Positions 16,765 to 24,609 of a stretch of 64,000 nucleotides of DNA are shown piece by piece. The translations under genes and the position numbers were made by a program. This stretch comes from Mucilaginibacter sp. Bleaf8 (GTDB lineage: Bacteria > Bacteroidota > Bacteroidia > Sphingobacteriales > Sphingobacteriaceae): the NCBI RefSeq assembly GCF_018390515.1, contig NZ_JAHBBK010000007.1:56172-120171 (forward strand), given 5' to 3'. The notes beneath the pieces were generated by a model that saw nothing but the letters and a program-made list of their open reading frames with translations, made no database searches and was not told where the DNA came from. Position 1 is the stretch's first letter, and each line of letters starts with the position of its first letter.

Positions 16765-18738
16765 ATGAATACTTCACATTTACGTAAGCTTTCGGGCGCC
16801 GGTGTATTGATTACATTAGGTATTATTTTCGGCGACATAGGTACATCGCCTCTTTACACATTTCAAACATTATTAAAAGAAGGCGCACGGTCTGACACGT
16901 TCCTGGTATTGGGGGCCATATCCTGCGTTTTCTGGACCTTAACCTTGCAAACTACATTCAAGTACATTTTCATTACCCTGCAGGCCGATAACAGGGGCGA
17001 GGGTGGTATCTTTTCGTTGTATGCACTGGTAAGGCGCTATGGTAAAAAGTTGATGATTCCGGCTATTATCGGTGCGGGCACCCTGCTGGCCGATGGTATT
17101 ATTACACCGCCTATCTCGGTAACCTCAGCTATTGAAGGCTTGGGCTTAGTGCCATCACTTAGTAAAGATTTTGTGCCAGGCAACGAGCTGATTATTGGTA
17201 TTGTAATCGGTATATTACTGCTGCTGTTCTTTTTTCAGCAGTTTGGAACCAATGTGGTTGGTGCAGCTTTCGGACCGGTGATGCTGATCTGGTTTTTAAT
17301 GCTGGGTACATTAGGTATATTACAAATAGTGCATTACCCGGCTATTTTTAAAGCGCTTAACCCGGTTTACGCCTGGGATTTATTAACGCAGCACCCGCAT
17401 GGCTTTTGGTTGTTAGGTGCTGTATTTTTGTGTACTACCGGTGCCGAGGCTTTATATTCTGACCTGGGGCACTGCGGGCGTAAAAACATTCAGGTAAGCT
17501 GGATATTTGTAAAAACCTGTTTAGTGCTTAACTATCTGGGGCAGGGTGCCTGGGTACTTACTCAAACTAAATATCAAACGTTTGAAGGTGTAAACCCATT
17601 TTTTGAAATTGTGCCGCACCAATTTTTGTTGCCGGCTATTGGTATTGCCACCATGGCTACCATTATTGCCAGCCAGGCGCTTATCAGCGGCTCGTTTACG
17701 CTTATCAGCGAAGCCGTGAGCATGAATTTCTGGCCACGCATTACGGTTAAATATCCAAGCAATATCCGTGGTCAAATTTACATTCCCAGCATCAACTGGA
17801 TATTGTGCTTTGGCTGTATTGCTGTTACCTTATACTTCAAAAAATCAGAAGCGATGACGGCTGCCTACGGTTTTTCTATCACCGTTGCCATGCTTATGAC
17901 CACCGTACTGATGTACTACTTTATGCGCTATGTAAAGCACTGGCCGTTGTGGCTGGTGGCTATCATCATGTGTGTGTTCCTCAGCATCGAATTCTCCTTC
18001 TTTGTAGCTAATGCAGTAAAAATTGTAAAACGTATATTCTTCCTGGTATTCGAGGTGGGGCTGATCTTTACTATGTATATCTGGTACAGGGCACGTAAAA
18101 TCAATAACCGTTTCCTGAACTTTGTTGACCTGAAAGATTATATACCCATGCTGAAAGCCATGAGCAACGATCAGGGTATACCTAAGTTTGCCACCCACCT
18201 GATCTATCTTACTAAGGCTAACAACAGCAAACAGATTGAGCAAAAAATCATTTACTCCATACTGAGCCGCAAGCCAAAACGGGCGGACGTATACTGGTTT
18301 GTGCATATTGAACGTACAGACGAACCTTACACCATGGAATATACCGTAGAAGAGCTGGAGGATGACAAGGTAATACGCCTGGAGTTTCGCATCGGTTTTA
18401 GGATACAGCCCCGCGTAAATGTGCTGTTCCGCAAAGCGGTTGAAGAAATGATTGCCCGCGGCGAACTGGATATTACCAGCCGGTATGAATCACTCGGCAG
18501 CTACAACCTGCCGGCCGATTTCCAGTTTGTGATCATGGAGAAATTCCTGTCATACAACAATAACTTTAGCGTAAGTGAAGGCTTTATTTTAAATAGCTAT
18601 TTCGCCATTAAGCATCTGGCGCAAAGCGATGCCAAAGCGTTCGGCTTAGACACCAGCGAAACGCGGGTGGAAAAAATACCACTGGTAGTAAATCCGCTCA
18701 GCAACATCAAACTCAAGAGGTTGGAACCTCAACACTAA
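16765..18738 (+). CDS. kup: Kup (TrkD)-family low-affinity potassium uptake protein
   Basis: From ATG 16765 the protein has 657 residues, normal for the family. It opens with the Kup signature region ITLGIIFGDIGTSPLYTFQ and has about twelve hydrophobic helices to residue 440. A hydrophilic C-terminal domain follows. Kup proteins are H+/K+ symporters of the inner membrane. An in-frame ATG eight codons upstream (16741) is possible, but it lies almost at the predicted transcription start. The sigma-54 promoter and enhancer boxes imply control by the neighbouring NtrC-type regulator. A terminator follows. Confidence 0.93.
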   Translation: MNTSHLRKLSGAGVLITLGIIFGDIGTSPLYTFQTLLKEGARSDTFLVLGAISCVFWTLTLQTTFKYIFITLQADNRGEGGIFSLYALVRRYGKKLMIPAIIGAGTLLADGIITPPISVTSAIEGLGLVPSLSKDFVPGNELIIGIVIGILLLLFFFQQFGTNVVGAAFGPVMLIWFLMLGTLGILQIVHYPAIFKALNPVYAWDLLTQHPHGFWLLGAVFLCTTGAEALYSDLGHCGRKNIQVSWIFVKTCLVLNYLGQGAWVLTQTKYQTFEGVNPFFEIVPHQFLLPAIGIATMATIIASQALISGSFTLISEAVSMNFWPRITVKYPSNIRGQIYIPSINWILCFGCIAVTLYFKKSEAMTAAYGFSITVAMLMTTVLMYYFMRYVKHWPLWLVAIIMCVFLSIEFSFFVANAVKIVKRIFFLVFEVGLIFTMYIWYRARKINNRFLNFVDLKDYIPMLKAMSNDQGIPKFATHLIYLTKANNSKQIEQKIIYSILSRKPKRADVYWFVHIERTDEPYTMEYTVEELEDDKVIRLEFRIGFRIQPRVNVLFRKAVEEMIARGELDITSRYESLGSYNLPADFQFVIMEKFLSYNNNFSVSEGFILNSYFAIKHLAQSDAKAFGLDTSETRVEKIPLVVNPLSNIKLKRLEPQH

Positions 18739-18749
18739 TCACAATTCCT

Positions 18750-18778
18750 ATACCCTTTCATTTTGAAAGGGTATTTTC
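18750..18778 (+). terminator. Intrinsic terminator after kup
   Basis: ATACCCTTTCA (18750-18760) and TGAAAGGGTAT (18764-18774) form an 11-bp perfect stem with a 3-nt loop, followed by TTTT. The stem contains TTTCATTTTGAAAG, resembling the boxes before kup, so a second role as a binding site for the downstream kinase gene is possible. Confidence 0.85.
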
Positions 18779-18843
18779 ATTTAATAAAATGTTAATATTG
18801 ATGCAGCTACCTTAAAGCTGCTTGGGTAGGGTGCTTTGCTGTT

Positions 18844-20595
18844 ATGAAAATAAAAAATAAGCTTCGGCTGGGATTTGGGTTTCTGTTTATGGCTGTGCTG
18901 TTTTTTGGTGGGATTTCGCTGTATTACATCCAGCAGATTGCAGACCGGTCTAAAAACATCCTGCAAAATAATTACGAAACGCTGAGTTATACCAAGGCTA
19001 TGCGCACCGTGCTGGATGAAAATGCCCTGCCACTAAGCACCAAAGCTATAGCAGGTTTTGATACACTGCTTAAACGGCAGGAGCAAAATATAACCGAGCC
19101 TGGCGAAAAACAAGCTACTACGCAGTTAAGGCATTATTTTACACAGCTTACCTCTGCCGGGCATATAACATTTGAACTGGCCAATGCCGAGCGGCAGGTA
19201 AGGCGGCAAGTGCGCACCATTGAAAGCCTGAACATGCAGGCTATTTTTAAAAAGAACGACCGTGTTGCCAAACAGGTAAACCACGCAATTTTGCTGCTGA
19301 GCCTGGTTGGTTCGTTTTTGTTTTTGGTGCTGTTCAGCTTTACGGTAAACTTTCCGGAAGTGATAGCCGGCCCGTTACGTGTTCTGATTGATGGTATACG
19401 TGAAATCAGCCAGAAAAATTATAGCCAGCGCCTGCACTTTACCCAGAACGACGAGTTTGGCGAGCTGGCCTCGGCATTCAATACCATGGCTTCGCGGCTT
19501 AATGAGTGGGAGAACAGCAACCTGGCTACCGTAATGTCCGAAAAGCGCCGTATCGAAACTATTATTGAGCAGATGCACGATGCTATCATTGGCATTAGCC
19601 AGACCCAGGAGGTATTGTTTATGAATGATGCCGCACGTAATTTGCTCAATCTCAAAGACGGAAAAGTAGTTGGCCAGCGTGCCGATGGGCTTATAAAAAG
19701 TAATGATCTGTTCGGTTACGTGGTGTCGGGTAAAACGGAAGGAAAGCCGTTTAAGATTGTGATAAATGGCAAAGAAAGCTATTTTCAGTTGGAGCGAAGA
19801 GAAATTGTGGTTCCAAACCTGAACAACGAGCCAAGAGAAGGTATACGCACTACAGGCATACCGGCAGGCACGGTGTATGTGCTGAAAAATGTAACCGAGT
19901 TTAAGGAACGCGATGAGGCTAAAACCAATTTCATTGCCACCATATCACATGAACTAAAAACGCCGATTGCCTCCATAAAAATGAGTATAAAGCTGCTGAA
20001 AGATGAACGCATTGGTCAGGTTAATACCGAGCAGCAGGAACTGCTGGAGCATATACAGGAAGACAACGACCGCCTGCTAAAAATCACCAGCGAACTGCTC
20101 AACCTGTCGCAGGTAGAAACGGGCAACATACAGTTGAACTTCGTACCGGTTAAGCCAGCCCAAATTGTGGACTATGCACTGACGGCCGTGCGCTTCCAGG
20201 CTGAGCAAAAGGACGTCAGTATCAACTATAAGCGCAATGAACAGTTACCTGCCGTGCAGGCAGATGTAGAAAAAACGGCCTGGGTGCTGGTTAATTTCCT
20301 GTCCAACGCCTTGCGATACAGTCCGGAAAGGTCAACCATCGTTATTCAAACCGTTGAATACAATGGCCAAATCGAGTTTTCGGTTACAGATAAAGGTAAA
20401 GGTATCGACGAGCAATACCAAAAGCGCTTGTTCGACCGTTATTTCCAGGTACCGACTGACGGGCAGAACAAAGCCGGATCGGGTTTGGGTCTGGCTATTG
20501 CCAAAGATTTTATAGAGGCGCAGAATGGTAAAATAGGGGTGCAAAGCGCTGTTGGTGAAGGTAGTACTTTTAGTTTCTCATTGCCGGTTGTGTGA
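18844..20595 (+). CDS. Second membrane sensor histidine kinase, paralog of the kinase at 13243
   Basis: The 583-residue protein has the same architecture as the upstream kinase: TM1 about 8-27, sensor loop, TM2 about 147-170, HAMP, PAS-like, HisKA with His369 in ISHELKTP, and HATPase with GKGIDEQYQ and GSGLGLAIA. Alignment by eye shows no indels before His369. The HAMP and kinase parts are highly similar, while the periplasmic loop has diverged. A 33-bp block (13960 and 19561 onward) is identical in the two genes. It probably arose by duplication around the kup/regulator segment and could sense a different cue for the same regulator. No response regulator follows it. Confidence 0.92.
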   Translation: MKIKNKLRLGFGFLFMAVLFFGGISLYYIQQIADRSKNILQNNYETLSYTKAMRTVLDENALPLSTKAIAGFDTLLKRQEQNITEPGEKQATTQLRHYFTQLTSAGHITFELANAERQVRRQVRTIESLNMQAIFKKNDRVAKQVNHAILLLSLVGSFLFLVLFSFTVNFPEVIAGPLRVLIDGIREISQKNYSQRLHFTQNDEFGELASAFNTMASRLNEWENSNLATVMSEKRRIETIIEQMHDAIIGISQTQEVLFMNDAARNLLNLKDGKVVGQRADGLIKSNDLFGYVVSGKTEGKPFKIVINGKESYFQLERREIVVPNLNNEPREGIRTTGIPAGTVYVLKNVTEFKERDEAKTNFIATISHELKTPIASIKMSIKLLKDERIGQVNTEQQELLEHIQEDNDRLLKITSELLNLSQVETGNIQLNFVPVKPAQIVDYALTAVRFQAEQKDVSINYKRNEQLPAVQADVEKTAWVLVNFLSNALRYSPERSTIVIQTVEYNGQIEFSVTDKGKGIDEQYQKRLFDRYFQVPTDGQNKAGSGLGLAIAKDFIEAQNGKIGVQSAVGEGSTFSFSLPVV

Positions 20596-20723
20596 TTTTT
20601 TTACTTCTTAACCAGCACTGCCTCCGCTTCCGATATCTACGCTTTGGTTCCAGCTTGCCGGTATATTAATATGTTTACTTAGTTTTGGCCGGTTAACGGT
20701 TCAAAACAATAATCAGAATAATA

Positions 20724-21218
20724 ATGCGAAATAAAGCCCTTGTTATAGCCGCTATAGGTTTAAATTGTATGTTCGGAATGGTTGCATGCAAGCAGCCGGC
20801 GGCATCTAATCAGGAAAAGTCCGATTCAACAGCCACAGCAACGCAGCAGCAACCGCAGTCGGCAGATACTGCCGCACATGACCATACGCATGAAGACCTT
20901 ACCGTGCATGAAACCGGCCACCTGCTGGGCGTTTGGTACGATGATGCCATTAAAGCACCTGATGGGCAAAGCGTAGCTTATGAGATTGTGAGCGATAAGA
21001 AACAGCAAATATTTATACAGGTTATTACGTTTACCGGCACTAAAATTACGGTGAATGATATTCCGCCAATATCGCCAACAGCTACTGCGCTTAAAAAAAC
21101 GGGCAATATGTATGTAAGCAAAAGCAACGCTAAAGAATTTTACAAGGTGGATAAAAACGGCGATTTGCTCATTTACGATGAAACCGGGTTATTAGCACAG
21201 TGTAAAAAGATATTGTAG
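20724..21218 (+). CDS. Hypothetical lipoprotein
   Basis: The protein has 164 residues. The N-terminal segment ends in a lipobox (MVAC, lipidated Cys22), so the mature protein is probably membrane anchored in the periplasm or at the outer membrane. A Thr/Gln/Ala-rich low-complexity linker with His/Asp residues follows (about 28-55, HDHTHED), then a compact domain of about 105 residues that I do not recognise. The HDHTHED patch could bind metal, which is a guess. It stands alone between the second kinase and the gluconate permease, each separated by more than 100 bases. Confidence 0.75.
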   Translation: MRNKALVIAAIGLNCMFGMVACKQPAASNQEKSDSTATATQQQPQSADTAAHDHTHEDLTVHETGHLLGVWYDDAIKAPDGQSVAYEIVSDKKQQIFIQVITFTGTKITVNDIPPISPTATALKKTGNMYVSKSNAKEFYKVDKNGDLLIYDETGLLAQCKKIL

Positions 21219-21235
21219 CCTGATTATCAGGTTGC

Positions 21236-21295
21236 AAAAACATACGGGTGGGTTGGCTGTTTGCATAACAGATACCTTATTCCTGTATGTTTTTC
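21236..21295 (+). terminator. Weak hairpin after the lipoprotein gene
   Basis: AAAAACATAC (21236-21245) and GTATGTTTTT (21285-21294) are complementary over 10 bp, ending in T residues, with a 39-nt loop. The large loop makes it a weak terminator candidate. Confidence 0.35.
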
Positions 21296-21329
21296 TTACT
21301 AACGGGCATAGGCATCTTTACCACCGCTT

Positions 21330-22649
21330 ATGGTACTGTTCACGGTATTATTTAGTATTCTATTGCTCATTGCCCTGGTAAGCTGGGGCAAGGTAACGCC
21401 TTTTGTGGCCTTTCTTATCGTATCTATTGCTGCTGGTTTACTATTACAGATACCGCCGGTAAAAATCCTGGCATCCATACAAAAGGGTTTGGGCGATACC
21501 TTGGGTTCGCTGGTTATTATTGTGTGTTTGGGCGCTATGCTGGGTAAGCTGGTAGCCGTTAGTGGTGCTGCGCAAAAAATAGCCTCGGTGCTGGTAAATG
21601 CCGTTGGCAAAAAATACTTACAGTGGGCGCTGGTAGCCACAGGCTTTATTGTAGGTATACCCTTATTTTACGGTATTGGCTTTGTACTGCTGGTACCGCT
21701 TATCTTTTCTATTGTTTACCGGTATAAGCTACCGGCAGTTTACATTGGCCTGCCCATGCTGGCATCGCTTTCAGTAACGCATGGTTTTTTGCCGCCTCAT
21801 CCATCGCCGGCGGCATTGGTAGTGCAGTTTCATGGCAATATGGGCGTCACGTTAATTTATGGTCTTGCGGTAGCTATTCCTGCCATTATTGTTGCGGGGC
21901 CATTATTTGCACGGACTTTAAAAAACATAAAGTCTGATCCGCTGGCTACTTTCAAGCCCGAAGATATTCCGCAGCAAGCCTTGCCCGGTGCATTCAATAG
22001 TTTTGTTACGGCGCTGCTGCCGGTTATTCTGCTCATGTTTACTTCATTGCTGCCATATGCCTGTAAGCTCCCACCGGTAATAACCGGGTGGCTGGCATTT
22101 GTTGGTGATCCTTCTATGGTGATGCTGATTGCTTTGGCGGTTGGCACTTATACGCTGGGTATTAAACAGGGCAAAACCATGAGCCGGCTAAGCAGTATTT
22201 ATGTGGATGCCGTAAAGGATATCGTATTGGTGCTGCTCATTATTGGCGGCTCGGGTGCCTTTAAGCAGGTGCTTATGGATAGTGGTATCAGCACCGAAAT
22301 AGCCCGGCAATTAGAGCACGTAAACGTGCACCCGTTGGTGCTGGGCTGGCTTATTGCTGCCATGATCAGGGTAAGTTTAGGTTCGGCTACGGTGGCTGGT
22401 TTAACTGCTGCCGGTATTATGGTATCGGTTGCCATGCAAAACCATGTTAATCCTAATTTAATGGTGCTATCAATCGGTGCAGGCAGCCTGGCGTTTTCGC
22501 ATGTAAATGATTCGGGCTTTTGGCTGTTTAAAGAATACTTTAACTTAAGTATCAAGGACACCTTTCGGTCGTGGTCGGTTATGGAATCCATCATAGCTGT
22601 AATGGGATTGGCCGGCGTAATGCTGCTGAATGCTTTTGTTGTCGGATAA
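21330..22649 (+). CDS. GntP-family gluconate:H+ symporter
   Basis: The 439-residue hydrophobic protein has about twelve to fourteen membrane helices. Recognisable GntP-family segments are GLGDTLGSLVIIVCLGAMLGKL near 55-77, LPPHPSPAALV with conserved prolines and histidine, and GSATVAGLTAAGI near the C-terminus. It should import gluconate or a related aldonate across the inner membrane. The next gene encodes a short 6-phosphogluconate dehydrogenase (about 90-bp gap), so the two likely form a gluconate-catabolism pair, although no gluconokinase is in the window. Exact substrate (gluconate, idonate, fructuronate) is uncertain. Confidence 0.88.
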   Translation: MVLFTVLFSILLLIALVSWGKVTPFVAFLIVSIAAGLLLQIPPVKILASIQKGLGDTLGSLVIIVCLGAMLGKLVAVSGAAQKIASVLVNAVGKKYLQWALVATGFIVGIPLFYGIGFVLLVPLIFSIVYRYKLPAVYIGLPMLASLSVTHGFLPPHPSPAALVVQFHGNMGVTLIYGLAVAIPAIIVAGPLFARTLKNIKSDPLATFKPEDIPQQALPGAFNSFVTALLPVILLMFTSLLPYACKLPPVITGWLAFVGDPSMVMLIALAVGTYTLGIKQGKTMSRLSSIYVDAVKDIVLVLLIIGGSGAFKQVLMDSGISTEIARQLEHVNVHPLVLGWLIAAMIRVSLGSATVAGLTAAGIMVSVAMQNHVNPNLMVLSIGAGSLAFSHVNDSGFWLFKEYFNLSIKDTFRSWSVMESIIAVMGLAGVMLLNAFVVG

Positions 22650-22738
22650 AATCTTGCAGTCAAATTAACTTTTACACTTTGGTTATAATCTTAACCGGGT
22701 CTTATTTGTACTAATACTGAAGTAAACACAACATAGAT

Positions 22739-23701
22739 ATGGAAAATAAAAAATACGGCATTGTGGGGTTAGGCAAAATGGGTGCTAATCTGGCTTTGCA
22801 GGCGGCCGAAAAAGGGTACACCATTATTGGCTATGATAAACACCTGCCTACAGATATTGAGCAGGAAAATCTGGTACTGGCGCACAGCCTGCAAAGCATG
22901 ATTGATCAGTTGGAGCGTCCCCGTAAAGTTTTTATTTACATACCTGCAGGCGTAGCTATTGATTATGTAATTGCCGAACTGGCTCCATTACTTGAAGAAG
23001 GCGATATTATAATTGATGGCGGCAACTCCTACTGGGGCGATAGCATACGTCGTGCTGCCAAATTAAAGGAACAAGGGTTGCATTTGGTTGATTGCGGTAC
23101 CAGCGGTGGCGTAAGCGGCGCCCGCAACGGAGCCTGCTTTATGGTAGGCGGCGATAAAGAGGCGGTAGATCAGTTAGAGGGGTTATTCCGCGATTTAGCT
23201 GTGCCCGAGGGATATTCTTACACCGGTAAATCGGGTTCCGGGCACTTTGTAAAGCTGGTGCATAACGGCATTGAGTTTGGTATGCTGCAAGCTATTGGCG
23301 AAGGTATGGCCCTGCTGGAAAACTATCGTGAAAAGCTGGATATAAGTGATATCCTGCACACCTGGAATCACGGTTCCGTTGTACGCTCCTGGCTGATTGA
23401 GCTGATGAAAAAACTGTATGATGAAAAGGATGGCTTTAATGTGCCATCGTACGTAGAAGATACCGGCGAGGTAAACTGGCTGGTAAGCGATGCCATGAGT
23501 ATGGAGGTGCCTATACCGGTAATTGCACAATCGGTAATGCAACTGATAGCTTCACGTGATAGCAACCAGGTATCGGCTAAAGCCATTGCCATGATGCGTA
23601 ACGGGTTCGGCGGCCATCCGTTTGGTTCTGATGCGGTAATTGAGCACGAACGCCATTTTGGTAAAGTAGGTGGCTACCCGCCTGTTGAGCCAAAGAAATA
23701 A
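22739..23701 (+). CDS. gnd: 6-phosphogluconate dehydrogenase, decarboxylating (short form)
   Basis: The protein has 320 residues, the length of the short YqeC/GntZ-type enzymes rather than the 470-residue form. The NAD(P) site is GLGKMGANLA near 10-19. The substrate-binding segment DCGTSGGVSGARNGACFM (about 119-136) and the catalytic KLVHNGIEFG (Lys and Asn-Gly) motif are present. It converts 6-phosphogluconate to ribulose-5-phosphate, CO2 and reduced cofactor. Following a gluconate symporter, it probably serves gluconate use as well as the pentose phosphate route. Short forms are often NAD-preferring, which cannot be judged here. A strong terminator follows. Confidence 0.93.
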   Translation: MENKKYGIVGLGKMGANLALQAAEKGYTIIGYDKHLPTDIEQENLVLAHSLQSMIDQLERPRKVFIYIPAGVAIDYVIAELAPLLEEGDIIIDGGNSYWGDSIRRAAKLKEQGLHLVDCGTSGGVSGARNGACFMVGGDKEAVDQLEGLFRDLAVPEGYSYTGKSGSGHFVKLVHNGIEFGMLQAIGEGMALLENYREKLDISDILHTWNHGSVVRSWLIELMKKLYDEKDGFNVPSYVEDTGEVNWLVSDAMSMEVPIPVIAQSVMQLIASRDSNQVSAKAIAMMRNGFGGHPFGSDAVIEHERHFGKVGGYPPVEPKK

Positions 23702-23725
23702 GACCGTTATTTCCAAATACAAATT

Positions 23726-23775
23726 ATTGCGGTGATGGTGCCTTGAAGTAAATAGCATCATCACCGCAATTTTTA
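23726..23775 (+). terminator. Intrinsic terminator after gnd
   Basis: ATTGCGGTGATGGTGC (23726-23741) pairs with GCATCATCACCGCAAT (23755-23770) with one mismatch, followed by TTTTT. Confidence 0.85.
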
Positions 23776-23920
23776 TGATGGGTTTGCATCAAATAGGATA
23801 GCCAATCGTCATATAATTATCATCATGTTGCGATAAAACATTTGGCTTGCACTGCGTTTGTAACATATCATACGGGTGGCGGTCATAACTTAAAGCGCAC
23901 TCAAATTTAAAATTCAATTA

Positions 23921-24607
23921 GTGAAAACAGTTTTGGATATAATAAACCTCGGTAAAACCTACCAAAGTGCAGGCAAAACCCTGACGGTACTTGATGATAT
24001 TAATTTTTCTATTGCCGATGGTTCAACAAATGCTATCGTAGGGCCGTCAGGCAGTGGTAAAACCACCTTGCTGGGCTTATGTGCTGGCCTCGACCGATCA
24101 ACCACCGGGAGTGTGGTGCTCAACGGCGTTAACCTGAACCAGCTCAATGAAGATAAGCGGGCGCAGGTACGTAACCAGTATGTAGGATTTGTATTCCAGA
24201 GTTTTCAGTTATTGCCTACACTTACCGCCCTCGAAAATGTAATGGTGCCATTAGAGTTGCGGGGCGAGCGCAACATCAAAGCCCGTGCGCTCGACTTATT
24301 AGATAAAGTTGGACTGGCAGATCGTGGTCATCACTTCCCGGCACAATTATCCGGAGGCGAGCAGCAGCGGGTATCTATAGCGCGTGCGTTTTCTAACCGG
24401 CCCAAAATATTGTTTGCCGATGAGCCTACTGGTAATCTGGATGCTGAAACCAGCGAAAAGATTGTAAGGCTGCTTTTTGAACTGAATCAGGATGCGGGTA
24501 CTACCCTGATACTGGTAACGCATGATTTAGAACTGGCTGCCAAAACACAGCGCATTTTACGCATTAAGGGCGGCAAGCTGGTAGCCGATGAAAAAACGCA
24601 AGCTTAA
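23921..24607 (+). CDS. ABC transporter ATP-binding protein (YbbA/LolD-like)
   Basis: This 228-residue ATPase starts at GTG 23921. It has Walker A GPSGSGKTT, Q-loop VFQSFQLLPT, signature LSGGEQQR and Walker B ILFADEPTGNLD. It belongs to the MacB/LolD/YbbA group that pairs with FtsX-type permeases. The permease gene starts 2 bases after its stop and an esterase gene follows that. The same order (ATPase, large permease, TesA-like esterase) is seen, partly divergently, in E. coli ybbA-ybbP-tesA. Export or extraction of a lipid-like substrate is inferred from that association. Confidence 0.93.
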   Translation: MKTVLDIINLGKTYQSAGKTLTVLDDINFSIADGSTNAIVGPSGSGKTTLLGLCAGLDRSTTGSVVLNGVNLNQLNEDKRAQVRNQYVGFVFQSFQLLPTLTALENVMVPLELRGERNIKARALDLLDKVGLADRGHHFPAQLSGGEQQRVSIARAFSNRPKILFADEPTGNLDAETSEKIVRLLFELNQDAGTTLILVTHDLELAAKTQRILRIKGGKLVADEKTQA

Positions 24608-24609
24608 CT

